NCBI GenBank assembly: GCA_028867235.1
Contig: JAGWGS010000030.1
Location: forward strand, 1 to 10,176
Direction: 5' to 3'
Length of the DNA stretch: 10,176 nt
Source of the DNA: Nitrososphaerota archaeon
GTDB taxonomy: Archaea; Thermoproteota; Nitrososphaeria; Nitrososphaerales; Nitrosopumilaceae
Each line of letters opens with the position of its first letter. Position 1 is the stretch's first letter. Under the pieces are notes generated by a model. The model searched no databases. It saw only the letters and a program-made list of their open reading frames with translations, and was not told the origin of the DNA. Positions 1-6,080 of the stretch are shown here, one piece after another. A program made the translations under genes and the position numbers.

Positions 1-285
1 AAAAGGTGCGGCCCAGCATAGCCCATTTATTGCCTTGACTATAGGAGGCCATGTTACACTGTTTTTCATTCGTCCACGGATAGAAGAAAGCATAGATCGG
101 AATTTTCCAATTATTATTCCAAATGTTATCGCAAAACTTCCAAACCAAATTATTGCATAATAAAAGATTGGCTCTTTGTGTTCAAATGAGATCTCACTGA
201 GAATCGATGCAGTTCCTACAGATATTGCTACACCTACAAACAGAATGCCAAATGCGCGTCGTACTTCTAATGGAGATTTTTGCAC
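1..285 (-). CDS. Small membrane protein, 5' part only (runs off left edge)
   Basis: The reverse strand is open from a GTG at 285 down to base 1, 95 codons, with no stop inside the window, so the C-terminus is missing. An in-frame TGA lies upstream at about 301-303, so GTG 285 is the best start I can find. The product begins VQKSPLEVRRAFGILFVGVA. It has two hydrophobic segments, about residues 12-31 and 41-62, separated by a short charged loop (SEISFEHKEP). They are followed by a basic stretch (KFRSMLSSIRGRMKN) that probably faces the cytoplasm. A TATA-like box (minus strand, 311-320) would start a transcript near 289, almost at the GTG. The gene is divergent from purE. I recognise no family; the function is unknown. 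That this is a real gene is inferred from its hydrophobic pattern and promoter. Confidence 0.6.
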   Translation of the reverse strand, partial: MQKSPLEVRRAFGILFVGVAISVGTASILSEISFEHKEPIFYYAIIWFGSFAITFGIIIGKFRSMLSSIRGRMKNSVTWPPIVKAINGLCWAAPF

Positions 286-310
286 GATTTCAAGTGTGAT
301 TCATCTTAGA

Positions 311-320
311 TATAATTTAA
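311..320 (-). promoter_or_regulatory. TATA-like box for the left-edge membrane protein gene
   Basis: On the minus strand this reads TTAAATTATA. Its centre is about 30 bp upstream of the GTG at 285, the spacing expected for an archaeal promoter with a nearly leaderless mRNA. Motif and spacing are seen; promoter function is inferred. Confidence 0.4.
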
Positions 321-365
321 GAGACTGGAATTCAACATCATACAAACATCCAATAAAACGTTGAG

Positions 366-377
366 TTTAATTATTAA
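366..377 (+). promoter_or_regulatory. TATA-like box for purE
   Basis: TTTAATTATTAA is centred about 28 bp upstream of the purE TTG start (400). No Shine-Dalgarno sequence lies between box and start, so a leaderless or nearly leaderless transcript is likely. It supports the choice of the TTG start. Confidence 0.5.
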
Positions 378-399
378 TTGGATTGCATTAAATAGATAG

Positions 400-957
400 T
401 TGAAAAAAGCGGTTGTCGGAATAATAATGGGATCAAGTTCTGACAGCAAGATAATGCATTCTGCTGCTACAATATTAGATGAATTCGGTGTAGCCCATGA
501 GGATCAGATAGTTTCTGCACACAGAACACCAACAAGATTATTAGATTATGCAAAACATGCTGAAAAGGAAGGATTCAAGATCATAATTGCAGGGGCGGGA
601 GGTTCAGCACATCTACCAGGAATGATAGCATCCCATACTGTAATTCCAGTCATAGGTGTACCAATAATGGTTTACAATGACAAGGCAAATTCTGACAAGT
701 TCAAGTTTTCAGCATTTGGAGGACTAGATGCATTGTTATCAATATCTGAGATGCCAACTGGATCTCCAGTTGTAACAGTTGGAGTAAACAAGGCTGCAAA
801 TGCTGGATTATACGCAATAAAGATTCTTGCAAACGAATTCCCAGAACTAAGAAACAAATTAAAAAAACACAAAGAGACACAATACAATTCAGTAATCAAA
901 GAATCAGATGAAATGAGAAAGATGGGCTTGACAAGATTTGCAAGCAAGAGAAAATAG
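400..957 (+). CDS. purE: N5-carboxyaminoimidazole ribonucleotide mutase (class I PurE)
   Basis: PurE converts N5-CAIR to CAIR in de novo purine synthesis in the cytoplasm; class I enzymes work with PurK, which is not in this window. The family motifs are clear: the nucleotide-binding MGSSSDSKIM near residue 10, SAHRTP near 39, and AGAGGSAHLPGMIASHT near 65, which carries the catalytic His in its HLPG segment. The protein has 185 residues, somewhat longer than the usual 160-170. There are two visible differences from the E. coli protein. One is about 12 extra residues between GVP and GLDALLSI (roughly residues 88-108). The other is a basic tail ending MRKMGLTRFASKRK. The start is TTG: an in-frame TAG immediately precedes it and a TATA box lies at the right distance. 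The 3' end faces the cyclase gene, with only 3 bp between the stop codons. Confidence 0.95.
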   Translation: MKKAVVGIIMGSSSDSKIMHSAATILDEFGVAHEDQIVSAHRTPTRLLDYAKHAEKEGFKIIIAGAGGSAHLPGMIASHTVIPVIGVPIMVYNDKANSDKFKFSAFGGLDALLSISEMPTGSPVVTVGVNKAANAGLYAIKILANEFPELRNKLKKHKETQYNSVIKESDEMRKMGLTRFASKRK

Positions 958-960
958 AAA

Positions 961-2238
961 CTAGTTTCCTCTACTAGATATTTGCATGACAGGAATTGAG
1001 AAATATATTGGATATACTTTTCCAGTAGTAGGATGGTTGTAATTCCATCTTTTATCTTGTGGATCTATTTTGATAAATTGTGATGTCATATCAGGAGACA
1101 ACATTTTGTATGCCTCTTCGCCTATTGTCATTTGGTTTGGTTGCGCAAGAGGCAGGATTTTTGACGCAATTGTTATGCTATGGCCTATCAAATCAGGCTC
1201 AGAACCAAGAACAACAATTCTGTTTTTACCCACATCAATTCCAATTCGTATGCTTATCTTTGGCAAACCAAAGCTTGCAAACATTGGATTTAGAGAATGT
1301 GTTATCAACATATTCATAGATCGTGCACAACGTATCGCATTTTCCGCCATGTTTCCAAAATCTTTCAATTCAGGGAAAAATGCAATTACTGCATCTCCAG
1401 TATATTTTAAAACAAAACCAGCATGTTTTGATATAACCACAGACATTTCCTCAGAAAAAACCTTGATAAGACCTGATAGCTCTTCAGAACTAAGAGATGT
1501 GGCTATTTTTGTAGAGCCTACTATATCTACATACAAAACAGCGGTATTGATTTCATTTTCTGGCCAGAGGCTCAAAAATCTGCTAGAAATGTACTTGAGA
1601 AATGCCTGGGAATATGAGTCACTTTGTTTTCTCTTATACAAGGAAAAGTTTCGTTGGATCCTAGTCAAGCTCTGAATTACAAATTCATCATCAGCAGTAA
1701 GAATTTGGAATTTTTCTACAGGTTTTACCTGAGATACCACAGCTTCAAGATTTTCAAGTGGGACAAATTTTTTTTCAATTACGTCATAGTATCCTTTTTC
1801 ACCTTCTATTGCTTGGGGTTCAAGCTTTACTTTGCTAGTTGTAAGTCCAAATGGAAATGTTGTTTTTTGCTTATTGGCTGCAATCAGTATGACACTATCA
1901 TATTCACTAAGAGCTAATCCTTGTTCATTTTCTACACCAGAACTAATATCAATTATGCGGGAGATTGGAAATATTGAGATTTTTCCAGTATTGGAGTTTG
2001 AACGAATCACTTCTATGACATCATGTTCAGAATTATCTGACACTGTTGTTTGCAGTATGAATTTGTCTCTAAATTCAGATCTATACATTCCAGTACCCTT
2101 GGCAGCATGTACTTCTGATCCAACCGTAGCTCCCCGACTCTTTACTTTTACAATATTGACATTAATCCCAAGCATATCAAGTGCATCTGTAACAGCAGTC
2201 AAGTCATTTCTCGGCAGTTCTGCCTCTATTCGTATCAT
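961..2238 (-). CDS. PII-like domain fused to class III nucleotide cyclase
   Basis: This 425-residue protein has two recognisable parts. Residues 1-105 align with the PII/GlnB fold: MIRIEAELPRNDLTAVTDAL, then LGINVNIVKVKSRG before a T-loop-like stretch (36-54), and TGKISIFPISRIIDISSG near the end. Compared with GlnB, the GDGK loop that should follow TGKI is deleted and the RIRTGE arginines are replaced (DISSG), so classical ATP/2-oxoglutarate binding is doubtful. Residues 105-225 are a linker without a family I recognise. Residues 230-390 are a class III adenylate/guanylate cyclase domain: metal-binding Asp238 (YVDIVGST) and Asp282 (KYTGD), the adenine-type Lys278, and GIDVG near 335. In the usual GxxVNxAxR motif the sequence is GHSITIASK, so the transition-state Asn and Arg appear as Thr356 and Lys360. 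There are no transmembrane segments, so it is probably cytoplasmic. The likely role is nucleotide second-messenger signalling with PII-type sensing; catalytic activity is uncertain. The ATG start has AGGAG only 2-3 nt upstream. Confidence 0.85.
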   Translation of the reverse strand: MIRIEAELPRNDLTAVTDALDMLGINVNIVKVKSRGATVGSEVHAAKGTGMYRSEFRDKFILQTTVSDNSEHDVIEVIRSNSNTGKISIFPISRIIDISSGVENEQGLALSEYDSVILIAANKQKTTFPFGLTTSKVKLEPQAIEGEKGYYDVIEKKFVPLENLEAVVSQVKPVEKFQILTADDEFVIQSLTRIQRNFSLYKRKQSDSYSQAFLKYISSRFLSLWPENEINTAVLYVDIVGSTKIATSLSSEELSGLIKVFSEEMSVVISKHAGFVLKYTGDAVIAFFPELKDFGNMAENAIRCARSMNMLITHSLNPMFASFGLPKISIRIGIDVGKNRIVVLGSEPDLIGHSITIASKILPLAQPNQMTIGEEAYKMLSPDMTSQFIKIDPQDKRWNYNHPTTGKVYPIYFSIPVMQISSRGN

Positions 2239-2270
2239 TTCTCCTAGCCGGAACTACTTATCACACTACC

Positions 2271-2278
2271 CATTTAAA
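2271..2278 (-). promoter_or_regulatory. TATA-like box for the PII-cyclase gene
   Basis: On the minus strand this reads TTTAAATG, centred about 36 bp upstream of the ATG at 2238. That would give a short leader of roughly 10 nt, which could include the AGGAG next to the start. A second AT-rich stretch (minus ATAATTAAAAA, about 2284-2294) is an alternative. Which one is used cannot be decided here. Confidence 0.35.
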
Positions 2279-2319
2279 CTAGTTTTTTAATTATCGCATG
2301 TTGTCATCCACAGTGATAC

Positions 2320-2328
2320 TTTAATTTA
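2320..2328 (+). promoter_or_regulatory. TATA-like box for the gene at 2351
   Basis: TTTAATTTA is centred 27 bp upstream of the TTG at 2351, the spacing for a leaderless archaeal transcript. It supports that TTG as the start codon. Confidence 0.45.
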
Positions 2329-2350
2329 CGACATGTCAAGGATTTAGATA

Positions 2351-2890
2351 TTGGAATTAAGCGAGATTTTATACACAGTAATTTCAGAATATGAGGAACA
2401 AAAGATACTCTCTGAAATAGCACAAGGCCATAGTTCTGATATCATAAAAAGCATTTTTGAACAATGCATATCAATTATCAAAAACAAACATGAGGTAAAA
2501 CAAGATACACTTGTTACAGTTGCAGAAGGATTACTGCATTACTTACTTACTGTAACTATGATTCCAAGCAAACGAAAAACAACATTCCAGGGAATTGATA
2601 TAGACATAGCAGTCCCTGATACCATAACATTAGGAACTTCACCACAAGAAGTTGTCATAATATCGTTTCCAAAAATAAATGACGCGAAAGAGATAAACAT
2701 GCAAATTGACAAGATACGAAAAATTCAACCAAACCAAGATAACATATGGTTTGTACTTGAAAAAGACATGAACCTTGGAATCAAGACATATACAGTACAG
2801 GACTCGATGACATTTGCAAACATAATTGATGATCTGAAAAGTTTTACATCAAACAAAAAGCAATCTAAATTAAAAATTTTTAAGATATAA
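2351..2890 (+). CDS. Protein of unknown function, 179 residues
   Basis: I do not recognise this family. The start is TTG, chosen because a TATA-like box lies 27 bp upstream and no better in-frame start is near. Residues 1-70 look helical and acidic (MELSEILYTVISEYEEQKIL and onward). The middle (80-140) alternates short strands and loops, with GIDIDIAVPD, then EVVIISFPK, then NIWFVLEKD. The C-terminus is a lysine-rich tail (SNKKQSKLKIFKI). The order helix, acidic strand (DIDIAVPD), Glu-strand-Lys (EVVIISFPK) vaguely recalls PD-(D/E)XK nuclease-like folds. The spacing does not fit the motif well, and I do not assign it. No signal peptide or membrane segment is seen. Its 3' end overlaps bioD by 11 bp in a convergent arrangement. 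It is divergent from the PII-cyclase gene, about 110 bp apart, so the two might share control. Confidence 0.75.
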   Translation: MELSEILYTVISEYEEQKILSEIAQGHSSDIIKSIFEQCISIIKNKHEVKQDTLVTVAEGLLHYLLTVTMIPSKRKTTFQGIDIDIAVPDTITLGTSPQEVVIISFPKINDAKEINMQIDKIRKIQPNQDNIWFVLEKDMNLGIKTYTVQDSMTFANIIDDLKSFTSNKKQSKLKIFKI

Positions 2891-3572
2891 GGGATTTCAA
2901 ATCAATATTTTTTTCAATATGAGGTGTTACTGTTTCATAACCATCACAATCTTTCACAAATGGTAAAACTCCCAGAATATCAACTCGGGTTATTTCGTGA
3001 ATTGTAAGAGGTGAGTTTTTTTCTTCAGGGCCACCTTTTTCATCATAGTTATTTACAACGATGCCCTTAATTGATATCCCATAATTACGACAAGTATTGA
3101 CTGTCATCATAGTATGATTTAATGTGCCTAGAGTGGATCTAGTAACAATAATTGTTTCAAGACCAATCTCTTTTATCAAGTCAGACACAAAATAATCTTG
3201 AGTAAGAGGAGTCATTATTCCGCCAATTCCTTCTACAAGCATCATATCGTGTCGTTTTTGCAATTTTTCAAATTGTTCAAAAATTATTTTCTTGTCAAAT
3301 GATAGGTGAAGTACCTTGCTTGCATCATACGGCGATACTGGAAGTGGCATGAAAATTGGATTTATTTCATTTTCCAAATCATTTACTTTTGCTGCACTAT
3401 GTAAGATGGAAACATCAGTTGATCTAAATCCAGTCTTTGGAGAAATTCCTGTTGCAATAGGTTTCATTACACCCACATTGATGCCACGTTTTTGTAGACA
3501 TGCAGCAAGGGCAGCCGTAAAGAAGGTTTTTCCTACACCAGTATCAGTTCCAGTTACAAAGTAGGATTTCAC
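2880..3572 (-). CDS. bioD: Dethiobiotin synthetase
   Basis: BioD closes the ureido ring of dethiobiotin from 7,8-diaminopelargonic acid, CO2 and ATP; it is a cytoplasmic P-loop enzyme. The N-terminus YFVTGTDTGVGKTFFTAALA holds the Walker A motif. MKPIATG (CO2/substrate lysine region), VEGIGGIMTPL and the nucleotide-side segment VVNNYDEKGG follow in the expected order. I choose GTG 3572, giving MKSYFVTGTDTGVGKT and about 230 residues. That start resembles the usual BioD N-terminus, and a TATA-like box centred near 3600 would start the mRNA at about 3574. A TTG three codons upstream (3581) is the alternative. The gene is divergent from bioA, so the two share one short promoter region. Confidence 0.93.
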   Translation of the reverse strand: MKSYFVTGTDTGVGKTFFTAALAACLQKRGINVGVMKPIATGISPKTGFRSTDVSILHSAAKVNDLENEINPIFMPLPVSPYDASKVLHLSFDKKIIFEQFEKLQKRHDMMLVEGIGGIMTPLTQDYFVSDLIKEIGLETIIVTRSTLGTLNHTMMTVNTCRNYGISIKGIVVNNYDEKGGPEEKNSPLTIHEITRVDILGVLPFVKDCDGYETVTPHIEKNIDLKSLIS

Positions 3573-3593
3573 AAAATACAATCAGCAATGTTG

Positions 3594-3606
3594 TTTAATA
3601 ATTAAC
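3594..3606 (-). promoter_or_regulatory. TATA-like box for bioD
   Basis: On the minus strand this reads GTTAATTATTAAA, centred near 3600. The predicted transcript start would be about 3574, just before the GTG at 3572. It lies back to back with the bioA box in a 68-bp divergent intergenic region. I find no good BirA-type inverted repeat here. Confidence 0.45.
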
Positions 3607-3611
3607 TTATC

Positions 3612-3621
3612 ATTATTAATA
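3612..3621 (+). promoter_or_regulatory. TATA-like box for bioA
   Basis: ATTATTAATA is centred about 25 bp upstream of the bioA ATG (3641), which suggests a leaderless transcript. It is only a few bp from the divergent bioD box, so a bound factor could affect both promoters. Confidence 0.45.
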
Positions 3622-3640
3622 CGACGGGACAAGACATCTC

Positions 3641-4951
3641 ATGCGCAGTTTTGTCTGGCATCCATATACACAGATGGGAGACTGGAAGAAATTTGATGTA
3701 ATATCAAAGGGCAAAGGAATGTGGCTATATGACACATGTGGGAATTCACTCATGGATAGCGTAGCAAGCATGTGGTGCAATGTATGGGGACATTCCAATG
3801 AAGAATTAACAAAAGCAATGATAAAACAAACAAAGACATTACAGCACTCATCACTGTTTAATTTAACAAATGACAGGGCAGAATCACTTGCAAAAGAATT
3901 GATAAAACTTGCACCACAGATGCACAAAGTATTCTATTCTGATGATGGTTCTACTGCGATGGAGATTTCTGCAAAGATGGCATTACAATATTGGCACAAC
4001 ATCAACAAAAAAAAGACCAAGTTTGTATCACTCGAGAATGGTTACCATGGGGACACCATAGGAACCATGTCATTAGGATATGTACCGTTATTTTTTTCAA
4101 AATTCAAATCTGTACTATTTCCAGTTCTACAAACTCCATCACCAAATAGATACAGGATGCCAAAAAAATATTCTTATGAAGACTATCTTGAATATTGTAT
4201 AGATTCAATTGAGAGAATATTTGTAAAAAATGATGACATTGCGGCTTTTGTGATGGAAAGCGGTGCACAACTAGCAGGTGGTGTCATAATATATCCAAAA
4301 GATTTTCAGAAAAAAATAGGCAAATTATGCAAAAAACATGATGTATTATTCATACTTGATGAAATTGCAACAGGGTTTGGAAGATTAGGCTCAATGATCG
4401 AATACCAGACACAGCAGAGTATTCCAGATATTGTATCATATGGAAAAATGTTATCAGGCGGATACCTGCCGCTTGCATCTACACTTGCAAACAAAAGAGT
4501 CTATGATTCTTTTCTAGGAGAATACAAAGATATGAAACATTTTTTCCATGGACATACGTTTACTGGAAATCCTTTGGCATGCGCAACAGCATTATCAAAT
4601 ATCTCATTATACAAAAAACACAAATTGATATCTAAAATTAAAAAACGTACAACGCAAATGCAGTCGTACATAGACGACATTACAGACTTGAAACTAGTCG
4701 GAGATGTACGACACAAGGGAATGCTGATGGGAATAGAACTAGTAACAGACAAGAACAAAAAAACTCCCATATCTCCAGATAAAAAAATACCGCAAAAAAT
4801 CTTCATAGAAGCAAAAAAACACGGGATTTATCAAAGAACATTAGGAAACATAATCATGATAGTGCCTCCTCTTGCAATATCAGAACAAGAATTAGACTAT
4901 ATGATGAGAGGAATCATCAAAACAATCAAGAATGTCACACATTTAGCATAA
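3641..4951 (+). CDS. bioA: Adenosylmethionine-8-amino-7-oxononanoate aminotransferase
   Basis: BioA transfers an amino group from S-adenosylmethionine to KAPA, giving 7,8-diaminopelargonic acid, the BioD substrate. It is a fold-type I PLP enzyme of the class III aminotransferases. Seen in order: WHPYTQMGDW near the start (typical of BioA), the substrate-pocket segment SMWCNVWGH, GYHGDT, and the PLP-ring motif DEIATGFGRLG. The Schiff-base lysine is Lys269 in SYGKMLSGG; then come HTFTGNPLACA and RTLGNIIMIVPP. The length, 436 residues, is normal. The ATG start fits the TATA box. About 148 bp separate it from bioB, which has its own promoter and operator, so bioA is probably a separate transcription unit. 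Confidence 0.95.
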   Translation: MRSFVWHPYTQMGDWKKFDVISKGKGMWLYDTCGNSLMDSVASMWCNVWGHSNEELTKAMIKQTKTLQHSSLFNLTNDRAESLAKELIKLAPQMHKVFYSDDGSTAMEISAKMALQYWHNINKKKTKFVSLENGYHGDTIGTMSLGYVPLFFSKFKSVLFPVLQTPSPNRYRMPKKYSYEDYLEYCIDSIERIFVKNDDIAAFVMESGAQLAGGVIIYPKDFQKKIGKLCKKHDVLFILDEIATGFGRLGSMIEYQTQQSIPDIVSYGKMLSGGYLPLASTLANKRVYDSFLGEYKDMKHFFHGHTFTGNPLACATALSNISLYKKHKLISKIKKRTTQMQSYIDDITDLKLVGDVRHKGMLMGIELVTDKNKKTPISPDKKIPQKIFIEAKKHGIYQRTLGNIIMIVPPLAISEQELDYMMRGIIKTIKNVTHLA

Positions 4952-5023
4952 GTTCAATCTCAGTATAACTTGCCAGATATTTGCTTGTTTGTAATCTAAT
5001 CATTTAAAAATATCCCCACGTAT

Positions 5024-5057
5024 ATTGTAAACCATCACAAAGTGTCAGGTTTACAAT
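5024..5057. promoter_or_regulatory. BirA-type biotin operator upstream of bioB
   Basis: A perfect 10-bp inverted repeat, ATTGTAAACC (5024-5033) and GGTTTACAAT (5048-5057), is separated by 14 bp. The 9-bp cores TTGTAAACC and GGTTTACAA are the half-sites known for the biotin repressor BirA, including the E. coli bio operator, where the spacer is 16 bp. The site ends about 9 bp before the bioB TATA box, so a bound repressor would cover the TFB recognition region. Sequence match and position are seen; regulation by a biotin-ligase/repressor is inferred, and no birA gene is in this window. Confidence 0.8.
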
Positions 5058-5065
5058 TAAAAAAA

Positions 5066-5076
5066 TATTAATTAAT
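5066..5076 (+). promoter_or_regulatory. TATA-like box for bioB-bioF
   Basis: TATTAATTAAT is centred 29 bp upstream of the bioB ATG, directly after the BirA-type operator and an A-run. A leaderless or very short-leader transcript is expected. An upstream TTTAAAAATA (about 5003-5012) could be a second promoter, whose transcript would start inside the operator. Confidence 0.5.
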
Positions 5077-5099
5077 GGATTGAAAACCAACCTTACTAA

Positions 5100-6080
5100 A
5101 TGTCTAGTGAGATCGAATTCATAACAGCATGTAAAGAAAAGGTTCTAGCAGGGCAAAAAATCGCAAAAGAAGAATCCGGCAGACTAATCAACACGCCTGA
5201 AGAATACTTGCAAACTTTGTCCAATGCCGCAAATGAGATCACACGAAAACTATGTGGTAATATAGTAGATGTAGAGTCATTGATAAATGCGAAAAAAGGC
5301 AAATGCCAAGAAGATTGTTCATTTTGTTCACAGTCAGCATTTTACAAAACAGATATTGATACATACAGATTGTTACCACCCGAGACAATAGTCCAAAATG
5401 CAATGCTCGCAAAAGATGATGGAGTGAAAAGCTTTTGTCTTGTTTGTGCATGGCGTGGACCAACAGAAAAAGATTTTGAACAAATTTCTTCAATAATAGA
5501 CAAGATCAACCAAGAGGTCGGAATTGAGGTAAATTGTTCTTTAGGTTTTATCACTCAAGACATGGCACTGAAACTAAAAAAACTCGGAGTGAAGCGATAC
5601 AACCACAATCTAGAAGCTCCAAGAAGTTTCTTTTCTCAGATATGCACTACTCATACATATGATGATAGAATGGAAACCAACCTTATTGTTAAAAATGCAG
5701 GTTTAGAATTGTGCTGCGGTGGCATAATAGGAATGGGGGAGACAAGAATGCAGAGATTAGAGCTTGGATTAGACCTTGCAGGGCTCAGTCCAGAAGAATG
5801 CCCAATCAATGTATTAGTACCACAGAAGGGAACCCCACTTGAGTTACAGACAAGACTGTCAATATCTGAAATACTTAGAACAATAGCTGTCTTTAGATTC
5901 TTGATGCCAAAAACAATATTGAAAATAGCTGGAGGGCGAGAAGTTTATCTTTCAAATGATCAAGAAAGAGCGCTACTTGGAGGTGCAAACGGCATAATCA
6001 CTGGAGGATACCTTACTATTGGAGGAAATTCACCACCTGATGACTTTCAAATGATATCGAAAATAGGCCTTGAAGCCTAA
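5100..6080 (+). CDS. bioB: Biotin synthase (radical SAM)
   Basis: BioB inserts sulfur into dethiobiotin to form biotin, the last pathway step. The radical-SAM cluster motif CxxxCxxC is Cys69, Cys73 and Cys76 (KCQEDCSFCSQSA). The ligands of the second, sulfur-donating [2Fe-2S] cluster are also recognisable: Cys in CLVCAWRGP, Cys in VNCSLGF, Cys in LCCGGIIGMGET, and the unusual Arg ligand in AGGREVYL. YNHNLE and VLVPQKGTPLE are further family signatures. The 326 residues match normal length and nothing seems missing. The ATG start is supported by the TATA box. It overlaps bioF by 11 bp in another frame, so the two are translated from one mRNA, under the BirA-type operator upstream. Confidence 0.97.
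   Translation: MSSEIEFITACKEKVLAGQKIAKEESGRLINTPEEYLQTLSNAANEITRKLCGNIVDVESLINAKKGKCQEDCSFCSQSAFYKTDIDTYRLLPPETIVQNAMLAKDDGVKSFCLVCAWRGPTEKDFEQISSIIDKINQEVGIEVNCSLGFITQDMALKLKKLGVKRYNHNLEAPRSFFSQICTTHTYDDRMETNLIVKNAGLELCCGGIIGMGETRMQRLELGLDLAGLSPEECPINVLVPQKGTPLELQTRLSISEILRTIAVFRFLMPKTILKIAGGREVYLSNDQERALLGGANGIITGGYLTIGGNSPPDDFQMISKIGLEA

Noticed and set aside
176..364. A 62-codon plus-strand frame in the region before purE
   Set aside because: It overlaps the left-edge membrane protein on the other strand and the purE promoter, with no promoter or protein-like pattern of its own.
1070..1675. A 201-codon open frame on the plus strand opposite the cyclase gene
   Set aside because: It is antisense to well-supported PII/cyclase domains, has no recognisable motif and a composition typical of a shadow frame.
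3588..3606. TTGTTTAATAATTAAC as a second biotin operator between bioD and bioA
   Set aside because: Only the first few bases match the half-site and there is no matching second arm at the right spacing; AT-rich promoter sequence explains it.
5080..5692. GAAAACCAACCTTA near the bioB start and GAAACCAACCTTA inside bioB (about 5671-5684) as a repeat
   Set aside because: A single short match in AT-rich DNA, one copy within conserved coding sequence (METNLIV); probably chance.
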